Source: JAUNBG01 sp964442735 (lineage in GTDB: Bacteria > Planctomycetota > Planctomycetia > Pirellulales > Thermoguttaceae). Taken from it: DNA of 64,000 nucleotides. The position numbers and the translations under genes were made by a program. The notes under the pieces were generated by a model that was not told where the DNA came from, ran no database searches, and saw nothing but the letters and a program-made list of their open reading frames with translations. Positions 17,551-27,385 of the stretch are shown here, piece by piece (position 1 is the stretch's first letter; the number at the start of each line of letters is the position of its first letter). The DNA is taken from positions 7,634 through 71,633 of the forward strand of contig CAYUAP010000010.1 of assembly GCA_964442735.1 (NCBI GenBank), written 5' to 3'.

Positions 17551-20226
17551 TTATTCCTTAATATGGAATCGGAAATCATCGCCGTCGAAATCAACAATGA
17601 TTTTTTCTTTTTTCCCTTTAATGATATCGTTTTCACTAGGGGAATGTTTTAGTAATTCCATAGCGAGGGGATTTTCGATCTGACGTTGAATAACTCGTTT
17701 TAGGGGGCGAGCACCATAAATAACATCATAACCTTGATCTGTAATTGCATCAATGGCCTTCGGTGTAATCTCCAGTTCAACGCCCTGTTTGGTCAGGAGA
17801 TCGACCAGTTTTTTAACTTGAAGATCGACGATCTGCCGTATCTGTTCTTTTGACAAGGTATGGAAGATAATGGTTTCGTCGATACGATTAAGGAACTCGG
17901 GCAGAAACTGTACTTGCAGGACCTTCTGAACCTCTTCCCGAATATTTTCTGCCGGTTGACCTTCCTGGGTCATTTGCTGAATAATTTGACTTCCCAGGTT
18001 GGAAGTCATAACAATAATAGTATTGGTAAAGTCAACGGTATGACCTTGATTATCGGACAATCGGCCATCGTCCAGAACCTGGAGCAGTATATTGAAGACG
18101 TCCCGATGGGCTTTTTCTATTTCGTCGAACAGAATAACCGCATAGGGTCTTCGTCGAATTGCTTCGGTCAACATACCACCTTCTTCATAACCGACGTATC
18201 CTGGAGGGGCGCCGATCAGTCGGGATACCGTATGTTTTTCCATGAACTCGCTCATATCGATACGGACAATAGCGCTTTCATCATCGAATAATGCGGCGGC
18301 CAGGGCCTTGCACAGTTCTGTTTTTCCGACTCCGGTGGGACCGAGGAACAGGAAGGAACCCATCGGTCTATGGGGATCCTGGAGTCCACTTCGACTTCTT
18401 CGAACGGCATTGGCAACGGCATCGACTGCCTCGTCCTGCCCAATGACTCGTAGATGGAGCCGATCTTCTAAAACGAGGAGTTTGGCGCGTTCTGTTTCCA
18501 TCATTTTATGGACAGGGATTCCGGTCCATGCGGAAACGACTTCCGCTATTTCTTCCGGTCCGACGACTTGACGAAGCAGTTTTTTGGGTTGATCCTGTTT
18601 GCTGTTTGTACCGTTTCCATTCTTTTCTTCCGCCTCCTCCAGTGTATTCAACTGATCGGTCAATTCTTTTATCTGTTTTTCAAGGTTATACATCTGCTGA
18701 TATTTCGGTTCTACATCCTGGCCTCGGGAATAGGCATCTTTTATCTCGGCAGACAATGTTTTGAAATCGTGTTGTTTTGTGGCGAGTTCACTTCGAATCT
18801 GATGAACGTCTCCGAGTCCACTTTTTTCTTTTTCCCAACGTGCCCGAAGTTCCGCCAATTCTTCCTTTTTCGCCTTCATTTCTTTTTCGATCTCTTTAAG
18901 CCGTTCCTTGGCATGCGGTTCCGTTTCGTCCGCTAGTTGTCGTGCCGCCAACTCCAATTGAACCAATCGTCTTTGAACCAAATCTATTTCGGTTGGAACG
19001 CTTTCCAATTCCATAGCGAGTCGGCTCATAGCCTCGTCCATCAGGTCAATGGCCTTATCCGGCAGGAATCTGTCGGAGATGTAACGATTCGACAGTTCTG
19101 CGGCGGCGACAAGGGCGGAGTCGGTAATTTTGACTCCTTTATGATGATTTTCATATCGATTTTTTAGACCACGAAGAATGGCGAGTGTATCTTCGACGGA
19201 CGGTTCACCGACATAGACCGGTTGAAAACGTCGTTCAAGGGCGGCATCTTTTTCGATATATTTTCGATATTCATCAAGGGTTGTGGCTCCTATACACTTG
19301 AAATCACCCCGGGCAAGCGCCGGTTTCAGCAGATTCGCCGCATCGTTTCCGCCTTGACTGTTTCCTGTTCCGACTACGGTATGCAGTTCATCGATAAACA
19401 GAATAATTCTGCCATTGGACTCTTCCACTTCATGAAGAACAGCCTTGAGACGTTCCTCGAATTCACCCCGAAATTTAGCTCCGGCAACCAGGGCTCCCAT
19501 ATCGAGGGTAATTACTTCCTTGTTTTTCAGGCTTTCCGGGACATCATTATCAACGATCCGAAGGGCCAGGCCTTCGGCTATTGCGGTTTTACCAACTCCC
19601 GGTTCACCTATCAGAACGGGATTATTTTTGGTTCGCCGGGACAATACCTGAATAACACGTCGTATTTCCGAGTCTCGACCAATAACCGGATCCAATTTCC
19701 CTTTTTTAGCACGATCAACCAAATTGATACCGTAACGCGTTAGTGCCTGAAGTTTTCCTTCCGGTTCCTGATCCGAAACCCGGTTCGTTCCTCGTATTTT
19801 ACTCGTTCCTTCAAGTAATTTTGTTCGGTCGATGGAATTGAGATCCAGCAGCTTTTTCGCCTTGGAATCGACTTCTGCCAAGGCAAGGAGCAGATGTTCC
19901 GTCGATATATATTCATCGGTTAGAATCGTTGCTTCTTCGGCGGATTTCAGAAATATCTTTTGTAATTCACCACTCGGGGCCGCAGAACCGGCTCCATGGA
20001 CCTTCGGTAGTAAATGAAGTTCCGATTCAACCATCTTTTTGAGCTGATTTATATTGGCACCAATTGCCTGTAGTATGGGTGTTACGTTGCCGTCCGTCTC
20101 CTCCAGTAATGCGTTGAGAAGATGAAGTGGCGTTATTTCCGGATTTCCTTCTTCCAGTGCTTTATTCTGTGCGCGAACAACGGCTTCCTGCGATTTTGTC
20201 GTTAATTTTTCAAAATTAAAATTCAT
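17551..20226 (-). CDS. clpB: ATP-dependent chaperone ClpB
   Basis: The start at 20226 has AGGGG six bases upstream and gives 891 residues beginning MNFNFEKLTTKSQEA. It contains the Clp N-domain, a first AAA+ module with Walker A GEPGVGKTA near residue 205, the coiled-coil M-domain (about 410-540, with ERLKEIEKEMKAKKEE), and a second module with GPTGVGKTE near 628 and the D2 small domain. The M-domain and full length identify ClpB rather than ClpA or ClpC. It acts as a hexamer with DnaK to rescue aggregated proteins. No CIRCE element or clear heat-shock operator is visible upstream. A good terminator follows. Confidence 0.95.
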   Translation of the reverse strand: MNFNFEKLTTKSQEAVVRAQNKALEEGNPEITPLHLLNALLEETDGNVTPILQAIGANINQLKKMVESELHLLPKVHGAGSAAPSGELQKIFLKSAEEATILTDEYISTEHLLLALAEVDSKAKKLLDLNSIDRTKLLEGTSKIRGTNRVSDQEPEGKLQALTRYGINLVDRAKKGKLDPVIGRDSEIRRVIQVLSRRTKNNPVLIGEPGVGKTAIAEGLALRIVDNDVPESLKNKEVITLDMGALVAGAKFRGEFEERLKAVLHEVEESNGRIILFIDELHTVVGTGNSQGGNDAANLLKPALARGDFKCIGATTLDEYRKYIEKDAALERRFQPVYVGEPSVEDTLAILRGLKNRYENHHKGVKITDSALVAAAELSNRYISDRFLPDKAIDLMDEAMSRLAMELESVPTEIDLVQRRLVQLELAARQLADETEPHAKERLKEIEKEMKAKKEELAELRARWEKEKSGLGDVHQIRSELATKQHDFKTLSAEIKDAYSRGQDVEPKYQQMYNLEKQIKELTDQLNTLEEAEEKNGNGTNSKQDQPKKLLRQVVGPEEIAEVVSAWTGIPVHKMMETERAKLLVLEDRLHLRVIGQDEAVDAVANAVRRSRSGLQDPHRPMGSFLFLGPTGVGKTELCKALAAALFDDESAIVRIDMSEFMEKHTVSRLIGAPPGYVGYEEGGMLTEAIRRRPYAVILFDEIEKAHRDVFNILLQVLDDGRLSDNQGHTVDFTNTIIVMTSNLGSQIIQQMTQEGQPAENIREEVQKVLQVQFLPEFLNRIDETIIFHTLSKEQIRQIVDLQVKKLVDLLTKQGVELEITPKAIDAITDQGYDVIYGARPLKRVIQRQIENPLAMELLKHSPSENDIIKGKKEKIIVDFDGDDFRFHIKE

Positions 20227-20738
20227 TATTTTTCCCCTTTTCATAGATGTTCTGTCAATTATCGTTTGTCCGTTAGAGTCATCTGACCATTAGAGTCGTT
20301 AGACCATTAGAAACGGGTTATTGTCAACTTGACAGTTTATACAGGAATGTTACGCAATTTTTATGCCAATAGCGTGTGATTTTGTAAATCGTGTTTTATA
20401 TCCATTTTATTACTAATTATAAAATATTTTTTAAAATTTTCTACAAAAGGGGGGTATTTCCCAATTGCAATTTAAGTGAATTTCCTATATAATATAAAAA
20501 GTCAGAAGTTATCGTGCTTTTATCACCTTTTTGATAGTGGTGAAAACCAATATTGTTTTGTAATATTTTAGTCGAATGTTGTCGGAATAAAATTATCTTG
20601 GATCCATACAAATTCAAGTTAATACCTTGTTTGTAGGAAATAGAAATATTTTATAGTGTACTGATTATAATGTTAAAGAGGGTTTTTTATATCGAAAAAC
20701 CTTGTTATTTCGTACTCTTTCATATAAAGGAGCAAAAG
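20227..20738. promoter_or_regulatory. Divergent AT-rich promoter region between clpB and the DUF1559 gene
   Basis: The region contains direct repeats of gaccattagagtc type near 20270-20310 and an imperfect inverted repeat tcacctttttgatagtggtga near 20522. No gene, A or B element is present. It must hold the promoters of both genes. Confidence 0.35.
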
Positions 20739-21875
20739 ATGAATCTTAGTTTAGTAAAAACAGGCAAAAAAGACCGTTATGGTTTTACGCTTGTGGAATT
20801 GTTGGTTGTCATTGCAATTATAGGTATTTTGATAGCGTTGTTATTACCGGCTGTTCAGGCGGCACGAGAGGCGGCACGGCGGATGGAATGCACGAATCGA
20901 CTGAAACAGTTCGGTTTGGGTCTTCAGAATTATGCGGACGCCAATGGTGGATATTTCCCGGCCGGTGTCAATATTATTTGTGGTCCTGTTCGTACCGGCC
21001 AACTGGGCGGTTATGCCACCTGCTGGAATGGAACGGCCATGCGTTATATCAGTGCTATTGGCGGTCCCCATGTGTTTTTACTTCCCTACATGGAACAGCA
21101 GGCCATTTATGACATGCTTTGTAACGATGCCAACGCGTCTGGTTTTGACTCTCCAGGTTACACCACCTATGACCGACAGGCCTACAATGCCAATATTGAC
21201 GCGCTTCATTGTCCGTCAGACCCATGGCGTAAACGAACCAACGGTTGTATCAGTTACGCGTATAGTACAGGTGACTTTCCTGGAAAACGTTTTGCCAATG
21301 GTAGTCACGACCCCTACCGTGGTGTTTTTTGCTGCGATACCTATACCTTCCAGGGTTTTCATTCGATAACCGATGGTACCAGTAATACCATTGCCTTCAC
21401 CGAAGGGGCTGTTTCTTCCAATTCCGGACGACAGATTAAGGGAACGTCCTATGTTTTCGGTTCCAATGTCGGTGTTGATAATGCCGCGGGAACGACAGCA
21501 TCTCCCAATATTTGTAACGCGACTCGTAGTACAACAAAAGCTGGAGAATACGATACGACCTATAGTATCGATACCAATATCTGGGGTGTTCGTTGGATGG
21601 ATGGTCGTCCATTCTTCCGTTCGGTTTGTACTATTCTGGCTCCAAACTCCCCAAGTTGTGGAAGTGGTCAGTATGAAGGACGTTATATGCGTGCGGCTAC
21701 CAGTTATCATAGCGGTGGTGTTAATGCCGTTCGTGTTGATGGTTCCGTTTCCTTTATTTCTGAAACGATTAACTGTGGTGATAATACACAGAAACCGGTT
21801 TCTTCCGGTCCTTCCCCCTATGGGGTTTGGGGCGCGCTGGGATCCATTAATGGTGGTGAAACTGTTACCCTGTAA
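20739..21875 (+). CDS. DUF1559 pilin-like protein with prepilin N-terminus
   Basis: The start at 20739 follows AAGGAG by seven bases. The N-terminus is a classic type IV prepilin signal: basic leader, GFTLVELLVVIAIIG with cleavage before Phe and Glu5, then a hydrophobic helix. The following LLPAVQAAREAARR and MECTNRLKQFGLGLQNYAD are the DUF1559 signature, a family hugely expanded in Planctomycetes. The C-terminus carries the typical SYHSGGVNAVRVDGSV block. It is probably processed by a prepilin peptidase and assembled or displayed at the envelope; the exact function of the family is not known. The giant secretin in this window is a conceivable partner. Confidence 0.9.
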   Translation: MNLSLVKTGKKDRYGFTLVELLVVIAIIGILIALLLPAVQAAREAARRMECTNRLKQFGLGLQNYADANGGYFPAGVNIICGPVRTGQLGGYATCWNGTAMRYISAIGGPHVFLLPYMEQQAIYDMLCNDANASGFDSPGYTTYDRQAYNANIDALHCPSDPWRKRTNGCISYAYSTGDFPGKRFANGSHDPYRGVFCCDTYTFQGFHSITDGTSNTIAFTEGAVSSNSGRQIKGTSYVFGSNVGVDNAAGTTASPNICNATRSTTKAGEYDTTYSIDTNIWGVRWMDGRPFFRSVCTILAPNSPSCGSGQYEGRYMRAATSYHSGGVNAVRVDGSVSFISETINCGDNTQKPVSSGPSPYGVWGALGSINGGETVTL

Positions 21876-21906
21876 ACGTGTAAACAAAATATTTTTGTAA
21901 TTCATT

Positions 21907-21933
21907 ACTCTTCCATGATTATGATGGAAGAGT
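21907..21933 (+). terminator. Hairpin downstream of the DUF1559 gene
   Basis: ACTCTTCCAT pairs perfectly with ATGGAAGAGT around a 7-base loop, 31 bases past the stop. No T-run follows at once, so it may act as a terminator or as a 3' stability hairpin. Confidence 0.5.
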
Positions 21934-22328
21934 ATCGTTGTTGTTATGAATGTCTAACCTCGCTCTTTTCCCCCATTAAAAATTTTTTATCATTAAAATT
22001 TTTCCACAATTAAAAATATTGTGTTATTTTCTCTTTTTTTATATTTTTTCGATTATCTTTTTTGAAAATGGGTGTATAGTATAGGAGAGTATAGAAGAGA
22101 ATTTATAAAAAATTTTTCATAGAATCTTAAAATCGTTATATTTTGTATAATTTATTTTGTAACTAAAATTTACCGTTAATGTATATGTTGTATATTGTAT
22201 ATTGATATTGTATTTTTTGTTTTTGAACATTATAATAAATGTATAGCTGTTTTGCCGGAAACGGAAAGGAGTTAAGCAGAATAGTCTATAGTGGATAGAA
22301 TGACTAAAATTTTAAAAGGAGAAGGAGT
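21934..22328. other. AT-rich intergenic region
   Basis: About 395 very AT-rich bases with T- and A-tracts and short tgtatattg repeats near 22185-22215. No gene is visible. It presumably carries the promoter of the signalling gene, which has GGAGAAGGAG just before its ATG. Confidence 0.4.
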
Positions 22329-24386
22329 ATGTCATTTGAAGAAGTAAAAGATACCCGATTGGAGAAGCAGACAGATGATCATTTTAATGATCAATTGGAA
22401 TGGGGGGGTAACATGGTTTCAAACAAAATTCCTGAACCGGAAGATAATAATTTTAGTATAAAGTTTCAAGAATCGAATCTGTGTGATCACATTTCTCTCG
22501 CTGTGGCAATTGTTGATTATCATCATAAAATTTGCTATATCAATAATGCTTTTTGTGAAATTGTTCGACAGCATACGGATTTGGATACAATCCTTGACTT
22601 CAAGGGGGCGAATCTGCTCCCATTCAGCTCCTTAAAAGAACTTCTGTTAAAACAGGACTTTTATAGAATCCTGGGAAATCCTGATATCATAGGTCCGGAC
22701 TATTGTCCCTTCCATACGGTTCAAACGACCCATGAAATGACGGAGACTTCGTTTATTGTTGATCAAATTACCTACGATATGAAAATCGTCCCGAAATACA
22801 AAAGTGATCAGGCATACCAGGATTATTATTTTATCGAACTCTCCAATGCAATGAAGCTGGTTGATATAGAGCAGCGGCTTAAACGTCTTCAGGAGATCGA
22901 GCGTTCGCTCATGGATATGTCGACCAAAGAGATCGAAACCATGACGAAGACGGAACGAAGAAATTTGTTTATTTCCAGGGTAGAAACCTATTTTAAGGAG
23001 TTATTCGGCTATAATATTTATGAATTTCGAATATTGAATCGGTTAACGGGCGAATTGGAACCACTTCTTTCCAACGGCCTTTCCAACGAGGCAGCGACTC
23101 GACGCCTTTTTGCCAATCCCTCCGAATTTGGAATAACCGGATTCGTTGCGTACTTCGGAAAACCGTATTTATGTGAAGATCCATTTAGTGATCCTCTTTA
23201 TTTACGTGCTTCCGATATTAGTCGGAGATCCTATACACTTCCACTTAAATATCAGAATGAAATTATTGGTACTTGTAACGTGGAGAGCGAACGGTTGGAC
23301 GCTTTTTCGGATCGCGAACTCTATTTACTTCAGTTTTTTGTGGCCGGAATTGCGAATACGCTTCATACCCAGGAGCTTTTAGACCATGAAAATCAGAAGG
23401 GGTCGATTGAAAGCGTTTTGAAAATTCAGATGAATCTCGCTGAAATCATTGATGAAATTCGGTCTCGAACCTGTGCTCTAACGGATGCACAGCTACTTTT
23501 TTTACAATTGCTTAAAGAGCAGCGTAATCTATTGAATATTGAGTTATCCGGGATACAGGATGCCTATTTAGAGCCGACGACGGTACGTCAAATTCTTTTG
23601 GCCAATATTTGTTCTTTTATTGAGGAAATCAATAAAATGGGTATTCCCTTAAATGGAATACTTCAAGCGTCTGGAGAACTCCAAACGGCAATTGGGAAGG
23701 AGCGGGATCGTTTAGAGCAGTTCCAGCAGACGATCGACAATTCAGTGAAGGAGCATCCCCGACTTCACGGAAAACATGTTCTTGTCGTGGACAAGCTTGA
23801 CGAAATTCGGACGAACGCCCATCGCTTTTTCGAGCAATATGGATGTATTGTCGATACGGCAAAAGACACACTGGATGCCATTTGTCTGATAAAACGGGTT
23901 CGATACGACCTGATTATTTCCCAAATTTATCCGGATGGCGGTATGAATGGGGAACAGTTTTTCATGCGTTTGTGCGACCTCTATAAAAGTTCGACGATAC
24001 CACTTCTTTTAGCGTCCGATCTTGGAGTTCATGATTCCGGGCACATGGTCAAGAATTCAATGATAAAGGGATTGATTGGTAACGTTTGTCGGCAGCAGTA
24101 TTATCCAAAACAGATACTTCCCTTGTTTGAGAAGATATTAAATGTTTGTGGTAATCTCAATATTGTGTCGGAATATCGGGAGACGAATTCCAATGGTATG
24201 ACGCAGACCCAGGATGAATTATTCGGTTATACGATATCCCAATCGGAGCCGGCAACCCATGTAAAGGGGTTTCACCTTCATAATAAATCACGGCGTTTCG
24301 ACCAATGGGTTGCGCAAATAACCAATAGTGCATCTTCGGACGGAGATTTGCCATTGAGTCCTTCAGGAACCCTGGATGCAACTTGA
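22329..24386 (+). CDS. PAS-GAF-receiver-like signalling protein
   Basis: The 685-residue soluble protein shows a PAS-like domain (about 50-175, AVAIVDYHHKICYINNAFC), a GAF-like domain (about 205-345, ending QNEIIGTCNVESERLDAFSDRELYLLQFF), a helical coiled-coil linker (345-480) and a receiver-like domain (480-600, HVLVVDKLDEIRTNAHRFFEQYG). No histidine kinase, GGDEF, EAL or DNA-binding output domain is seen. In the receiver the usual phospho-acceptor context DLIISD is DLIISQ, and the acidic pair before it is DK instead of DD/DE, so phosphorylation is unlikely. It is probably a sensor or adaptor whose partner is elsewhere. The ribosome binding site is excellent. Confidence 0.75.
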   Translation: MSFEEVKDTRLEKQTDDHFNDQLEWGGNMVSNKIPEPEDNNFSIKFQESNLCDHISLAVAIVDYHHKICYINNAFCEIVRQHTDLDTILDFKGANLLPFSSLKELLLKQDFYRILGNPDIIGPDYCPFHTVQTTHEMTETSFIVDQITYDMKIVPKYKSDQAYQDYYFIELSNAMKLVDIEQRLKRLQEIERSLMDMSTKEIETMTKTERRNLFISRVETYFKELFGYNIYEFRILNRLTGELEPLLSNGLSNEAATRRLFANPSEFGITGFVAYFGKPYLCEDPFSDPLYLRASDISRRSYTLPLKYQNEIIGTCNVESERLDAFSDRELYLLQFFVAGIANTLHTQELLDHENQKGSIESVLKIQMNLAEIIDEIRSRTCALTDAQLLFLQLLKEQRNLLNIELSGIQDAYLEPTTVRQILLANICSFIEEINKMGIPLNGILQASGELQTAIGKERDRLEQFQQTIDNSVKEHPRLHGKHVLVVDKLDEIRTNAHRFFEQYGCIVDTAKDTLDAICLIKRVRYDLIISQIYPDGGMNGEQFFMRLCDLYKSSTIPLLLASDLGVHDSGHMVKNSMIKGLIGNVCRQQYYPKQILPLFEKILNVCGNLNIVSEYRETNSNGMTQTQDELFGYTISQSEPATHVKGFHLHNKSRRFDQWVAQITNSASSDGDLPLSPSGTLDAT

Positions 24387-24483
24387 TAGTCCCGACAATG
24401 CAGGTATTAATGCAGGTATGTTAATGCAGGTATTTCAGAAACTGTTGTTTACGTTTTTGGGGGTATTAAGTTCTTTATAACAT

Positions 24484-24511
24484 GGAGACATGGACGTCCG
24501 TCCGTGTCTCC
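24484..24511 (+). terminator. Strong hairpin after the signalling gene
   Basis: GGAGACA-t-GGACG and CGTCC-g-TGTCTCC form a 12-bp stem with one mismatch and a 2-base loop, followed by cgggcggttttta. It lies about 100 bases past the stop of the preceding gene and ahead of the regulator, and fits a Rho-independent terminator. Confidence 0.5.
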
Positions 24512-24627
24512 GGGCGGTTTTTATAACCGTCCTAAAGCCTATCGGGCACTGTTTTTACAATCGTGATTCCAAGTGGACCCTGTGTCCGCATTTCAGAAGA
24601 TTACAGCCGATTTTTTATGGTAAACGT

Positions 24628-25818
24628 ATGATCAAGCGCAAAAAAGAAAGTATCAAACCCTGGCATCCGGCAGAAGAGAGTATCGAGCTTATATACGATG
24701 TCTGTCAACGATTTTTGAATCCTGGTTTAGGAGATGGCAAGACGGAAAGTGTTGTGGAGATTGCACATTGGCTTGCGGAAAAGTACAATCGTCCTTCATT
24801 GACTCGGGAAAAAATCTATCCCCTGTTTCGGGAGGCGGTCAAACGTAATATATTAATTCTTCAGCCGCCATTGGAAGTGGAATGGGCCAATAGAATCAAA
24901 AAAATCTATAATTTGGAAGAGGATCGGTTTAATTTATCGATTGTCAATGTTACCGGGCCAACTGCCGCGCGTAACGTGACCTCGAAGGCGGCCGATATTG
25001 TGATCAATCTGATTGATAAAGTTGCAAATGAAAAACGGGAGGAGGCAATTCGAAACCATCAGGATCCGGATAATATTTCGGTCCATTTGGGAATGGGGGC
25101 TGGACTGGCGACAATGATTGTGGCCCGACGTCTCGCCAATCGCGTTGCCACGGGTGATAATATCCCAAAACTCGTCCTTCACGCCATTTCGACCGGTGGA
25201 TTTTTTGTTGATCAACCCCACAAGGCTCCTGTTACATATTTTGCCTATTTCGACGATATTCAGGCACAAGTGGAGTGTATTGCGTTATTTGCGGAAACGG
25301 TTGTTCAAACGGGGGAGTATGAAAGAATCAAAAAAAATACCGGCTTGAATTACTGTTTTAAGCGGAGAAACGAGATCGATATTATTGTAACGTCTCTTGC
25401 TTCTTCGACCCATGTGCATGGTCTTCTGAAAAAGTATTTGGACTGGCTCATTGAGAATAAATGTGAAGGTCTTTCCCAGACGGTACTGGATAACATGTAC
25501 GAGGCCGGTTGGGTTGGTGACGTTCAATTTCGGCCCTATTCCAAGGAGGGGCCTTTAGACGATAATATATGTCCCGTGCGAGCCGTTACTTTATTTGAAT
25601 TGGACGAACTTGTGGAAATGGCCAAAACTCCAGGAAAATATATCGTACTGGTCGGGGCTCCTTGTGGACAATGTGGAGATAGTAAATTTGACGCGATACA
25701 GCCTTTGTTGACCAATGAAAAATTACATCTATGGACCCATTTGGTAACCGATGTTGATACGGCCAACGAATTGATGGAAAATCAAAAAGATGAAACTCAA
25801 GATGAAAAAAATCCGTAA
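24628..25818 (+). CDS. SorC-type sugar-binding transcriptional regulator
   Basis: The start at Met 24628 (396 residues) is preferred since the longer frame begins inside the hairpin at 24484. The N-terminal about 90 residues look like a helical DNA-binding region (VVEIAHWLAEKYNRPSLTREKIYPLFREAV). The rest resembles the SorC/DeoR effector-binding domain: VHLGMGAGLATMIVARRLA, then LHAISTGGFFVD and IDIIVTSLAS. Such proteins bind phosphorylated sugars and control catabolic operons; the effector is unknown. The ribosome binding site is weak. The TAA stop (25816-25818) lies inside the left terminus of a family B element, though the target appears to have had a stop in the same place. Confidence 0.7.
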   Translation: MIKRKKESIKPWHPAEESIELIYDVCQRFLNPGLGDGKTESVVEIAHWLAEKYNRPSLTREKIYPLFREAVKRNILILQPPLEVEWANRIKKIYNLEEDRFNLSIVNVTGPTAARNVTSKAADIVINLIDKVANEKREEAIRNHQDPDNISVHLGMGAGLATMIVARRLANRVATGDNIPKLVLHAISTGGFFVDQPHKAPVTYFAYFDDIQAQVECIALFAETVVQTGEYERIKKNTGLNYCFKRRNEIDIIVTSLASSTHVHGLLKKYLDWLIENKCEGLSQTVLDNMYEAGWVGDVQFRPYSKEGPLDDNICPVRAVTLFELDELVEMAKTPGKYIVLVGAPCGQCGDSKFDAIQPLLTNEKLHLWTHLVTDVDTANELMENQKDETQDEKNP

Positions 25819-26022
25819 CCATTCACGAACGATTTTGGAACCACGGATATCACGGATAAACACAGATTGTCTGCCGTAAAATACAATATTTTACAATAAC
25901 AAACGAAACATTTTTATCTATGATCATAAATAATTTTATCATAAAAAAGTTTGTTTGCCAAAAAAACTATTCTTGGTTTCATTTTATATCTGTGGTTTCA
26001 CTTTATATCTGTGAACGGTTAC
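25815..26022 (+). repeat. Family B element (B2) with perfect 8-bp target duplication
   Basis: The ends are GTAACCATTCACGAACG and GTGAACGGTTAC. The 8 bases just outside are AAAAATCC on both sides (25807-25814 and 26023-26030). The element is about 208 bp, has no reading frame of note, and carries two tttcactttatatctgtg units at its right end. It landed exactly at the stop codon of the SorC-like gene. Confidence 0.92.
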
Positions 26023-26206
26023 AAAAATCCGTAAAATGATTATGCATAAAAACAGGAAGCCCGCCTGTTGGGGGGATTACGAGGAACCGGAAATTTTAAG
26101 GTTTGCATAACCTCCGATTCTTTTGTACTTGATGATCGAGGGATGGAAGATATTTTCGTTCCTGTCATCACTGATAATAGACATCGATAGAGGCTTTAGG
26201 GGTAAT

Positions 26207-26602
26207 TATACTCAAGGTCGTTATAAAATTCTATTTTCAAAATAGGCGAGACGCCTGTTTTGAGGGATGCGGACGAGACCTGCCTGCCGTCAGGCATGGC
26301 GTCCGTGTTTCTGGAAAAGACTGTATTGTAACGTTTTCCAATTATACTCAAGGACGTTATAAAATTCTATTTTTCAAAATAGGCGAGACACCTGTTTTGG
26401 AGGATGCGGACGAGATATCTGTGTTTCTGGAAAAGACTGTATTGTAACGTTTTCCAATTATACTCAAGGACGTTATAAAATTCTATTTTCAAAACAGGCG
26501 AGACGCCTGTTTTGAGGGATGCGGACGAGACCTGCCTGCCGTCAGGCATGGCGTCCGCGCTCCCAGGAAATGCCGAATTTATAACGTTCTCCAGTATACT
26601 AT
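26207..26602 (-). repeat. Three tandem family A elements
   Basis: Three copies begin at about 26207, 26343 and 26459, all inverted relative to A1. Each starts TATACTCAAGG-CGTTATAAAA and carries the cgagacgcctgttttg hairpin. The first and third hold the gcctgccgtcaggc cassette and the second lacks it. The first two end in a shared, atypical ggaaaagactgtattgtaacg junction; the third ends with the normal GCCGAATTTATAACG terminus. Confidence 0.85.
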
Positions 26603-27315
26603 TTTTTACGTAAAATAATGGCGATAAAATTCAGATATTGTCCACCGCCTGCTTCCATCGCTTTACGGTCTCCATGTGCGTATTCATTATCACAGGCCAG
26701 CCAGTCGTTCCAGACTTCTTCATGACTAATCATTTCATGGATGGAGATTATTTCTGCCCCTTGACTTTTTTCGATAATGGAACGCCAATAGACGATATCG
26801 TGCATATATTCCAATTGTTCCGGTGTCCAGGATAAAAGAAGTTCAGACGGTAGATGGTTGTGACAATCCTTCTTCATTCCCGGGATGGCAATATAAAGAT
26901 ATCCGCCCGATTTAACGAACGGAAGTAGTTTTGCGTCCAAATAATCGCCATTACGACCAAAATAGTTATAGGAGTCCGTACTGATCACAGCATCGAAATA
27001 ATTCTTCTCGAACGGTAGATTTTCCGCGTTCGCCGAAACCGCAATTATTTGTTCCGGGGATAAATTCATGGACTCGAAAAATCTCTGGTTGTCATCAGGT
27101 TTACTCCATAAATCTGCGGCATAGACACGAAATCCATATTCCCGGACAAGAAAAACGGAAGTCAGTCCCTGGCCACAACCAAGATCCAAAACAAGGGACT
27201 TCGGCGGTATCCGATGATCTAAAAGAAGTTCCTCTTCCAATTTTATGGGATTCGGACCCATTATCTTTTCGCGAACCAGTTTTTCGTCATAATGACGACA
27301 TTTAATATATTCCAT
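26599..27315 (-). CDS. Class I SAM-dependent methyltransferase
   Basis: The start at 27315 (MEYIKCRHYDEK, 238 residues) is preferred because the longer frame to 27393 begins within the terminus of a family B element; no strong ribosome binding site is seen for either. The Rossmann SAM site reads VLDLGCGQG, followed by VYAADLW with the acidic ribose contact, and DAVISTDSYNYFG as motif IV. The substrate is unknown; the fold suits a small-molecule methyltransferase. The TAG stop (26599-26601) falls at the edge of a family A element and a B element lies just upstream, so the gene is boxed in by repeats and may be mobile cargo or simply tolerated. Confidence 0.75.
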   Translation of the reverse strand: MEYIKCRHYDEKLVREKIMGPNPIKLEEELLLDHRIPPKSLVLDLGCGQGLTSVFLVREYGFRVYAADLWSKPDDNQRFFESMNLSPEQIIAVSANAENLPFEKNYFDAVISTDSYNYFGRNGDYLDAKLLPFVKSGGYLYIAIPGMKKDCHNHLPSELLLSWTPEQLEYMHDIVYWRSIIEKSQGAEIISIHEMISHEEVWNDWLACDNEYAHGDRKAMEAGGGQYLNFIAIILRKK

Positions 27316-27385
27316 TAATATATTCCATTTCTTTTTATACTTTACTCGTTTGATGGCTCCATGTGGAGAACAGGAAATATCTGTT

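Noticed and set aside
20227..20738. CIRCE-type heat-shock operator upstream of clpB
   Set aside because: No TTAGCACTC-N9-GAGTGCTAA-like inverted repeat could be found.
24440..24545. Hairpin region with ttataac on both sides as a possible family A copy
   Set aside because: The ttataac ends are direct, not inverted, and neither A termini nor the second hairpin is present.
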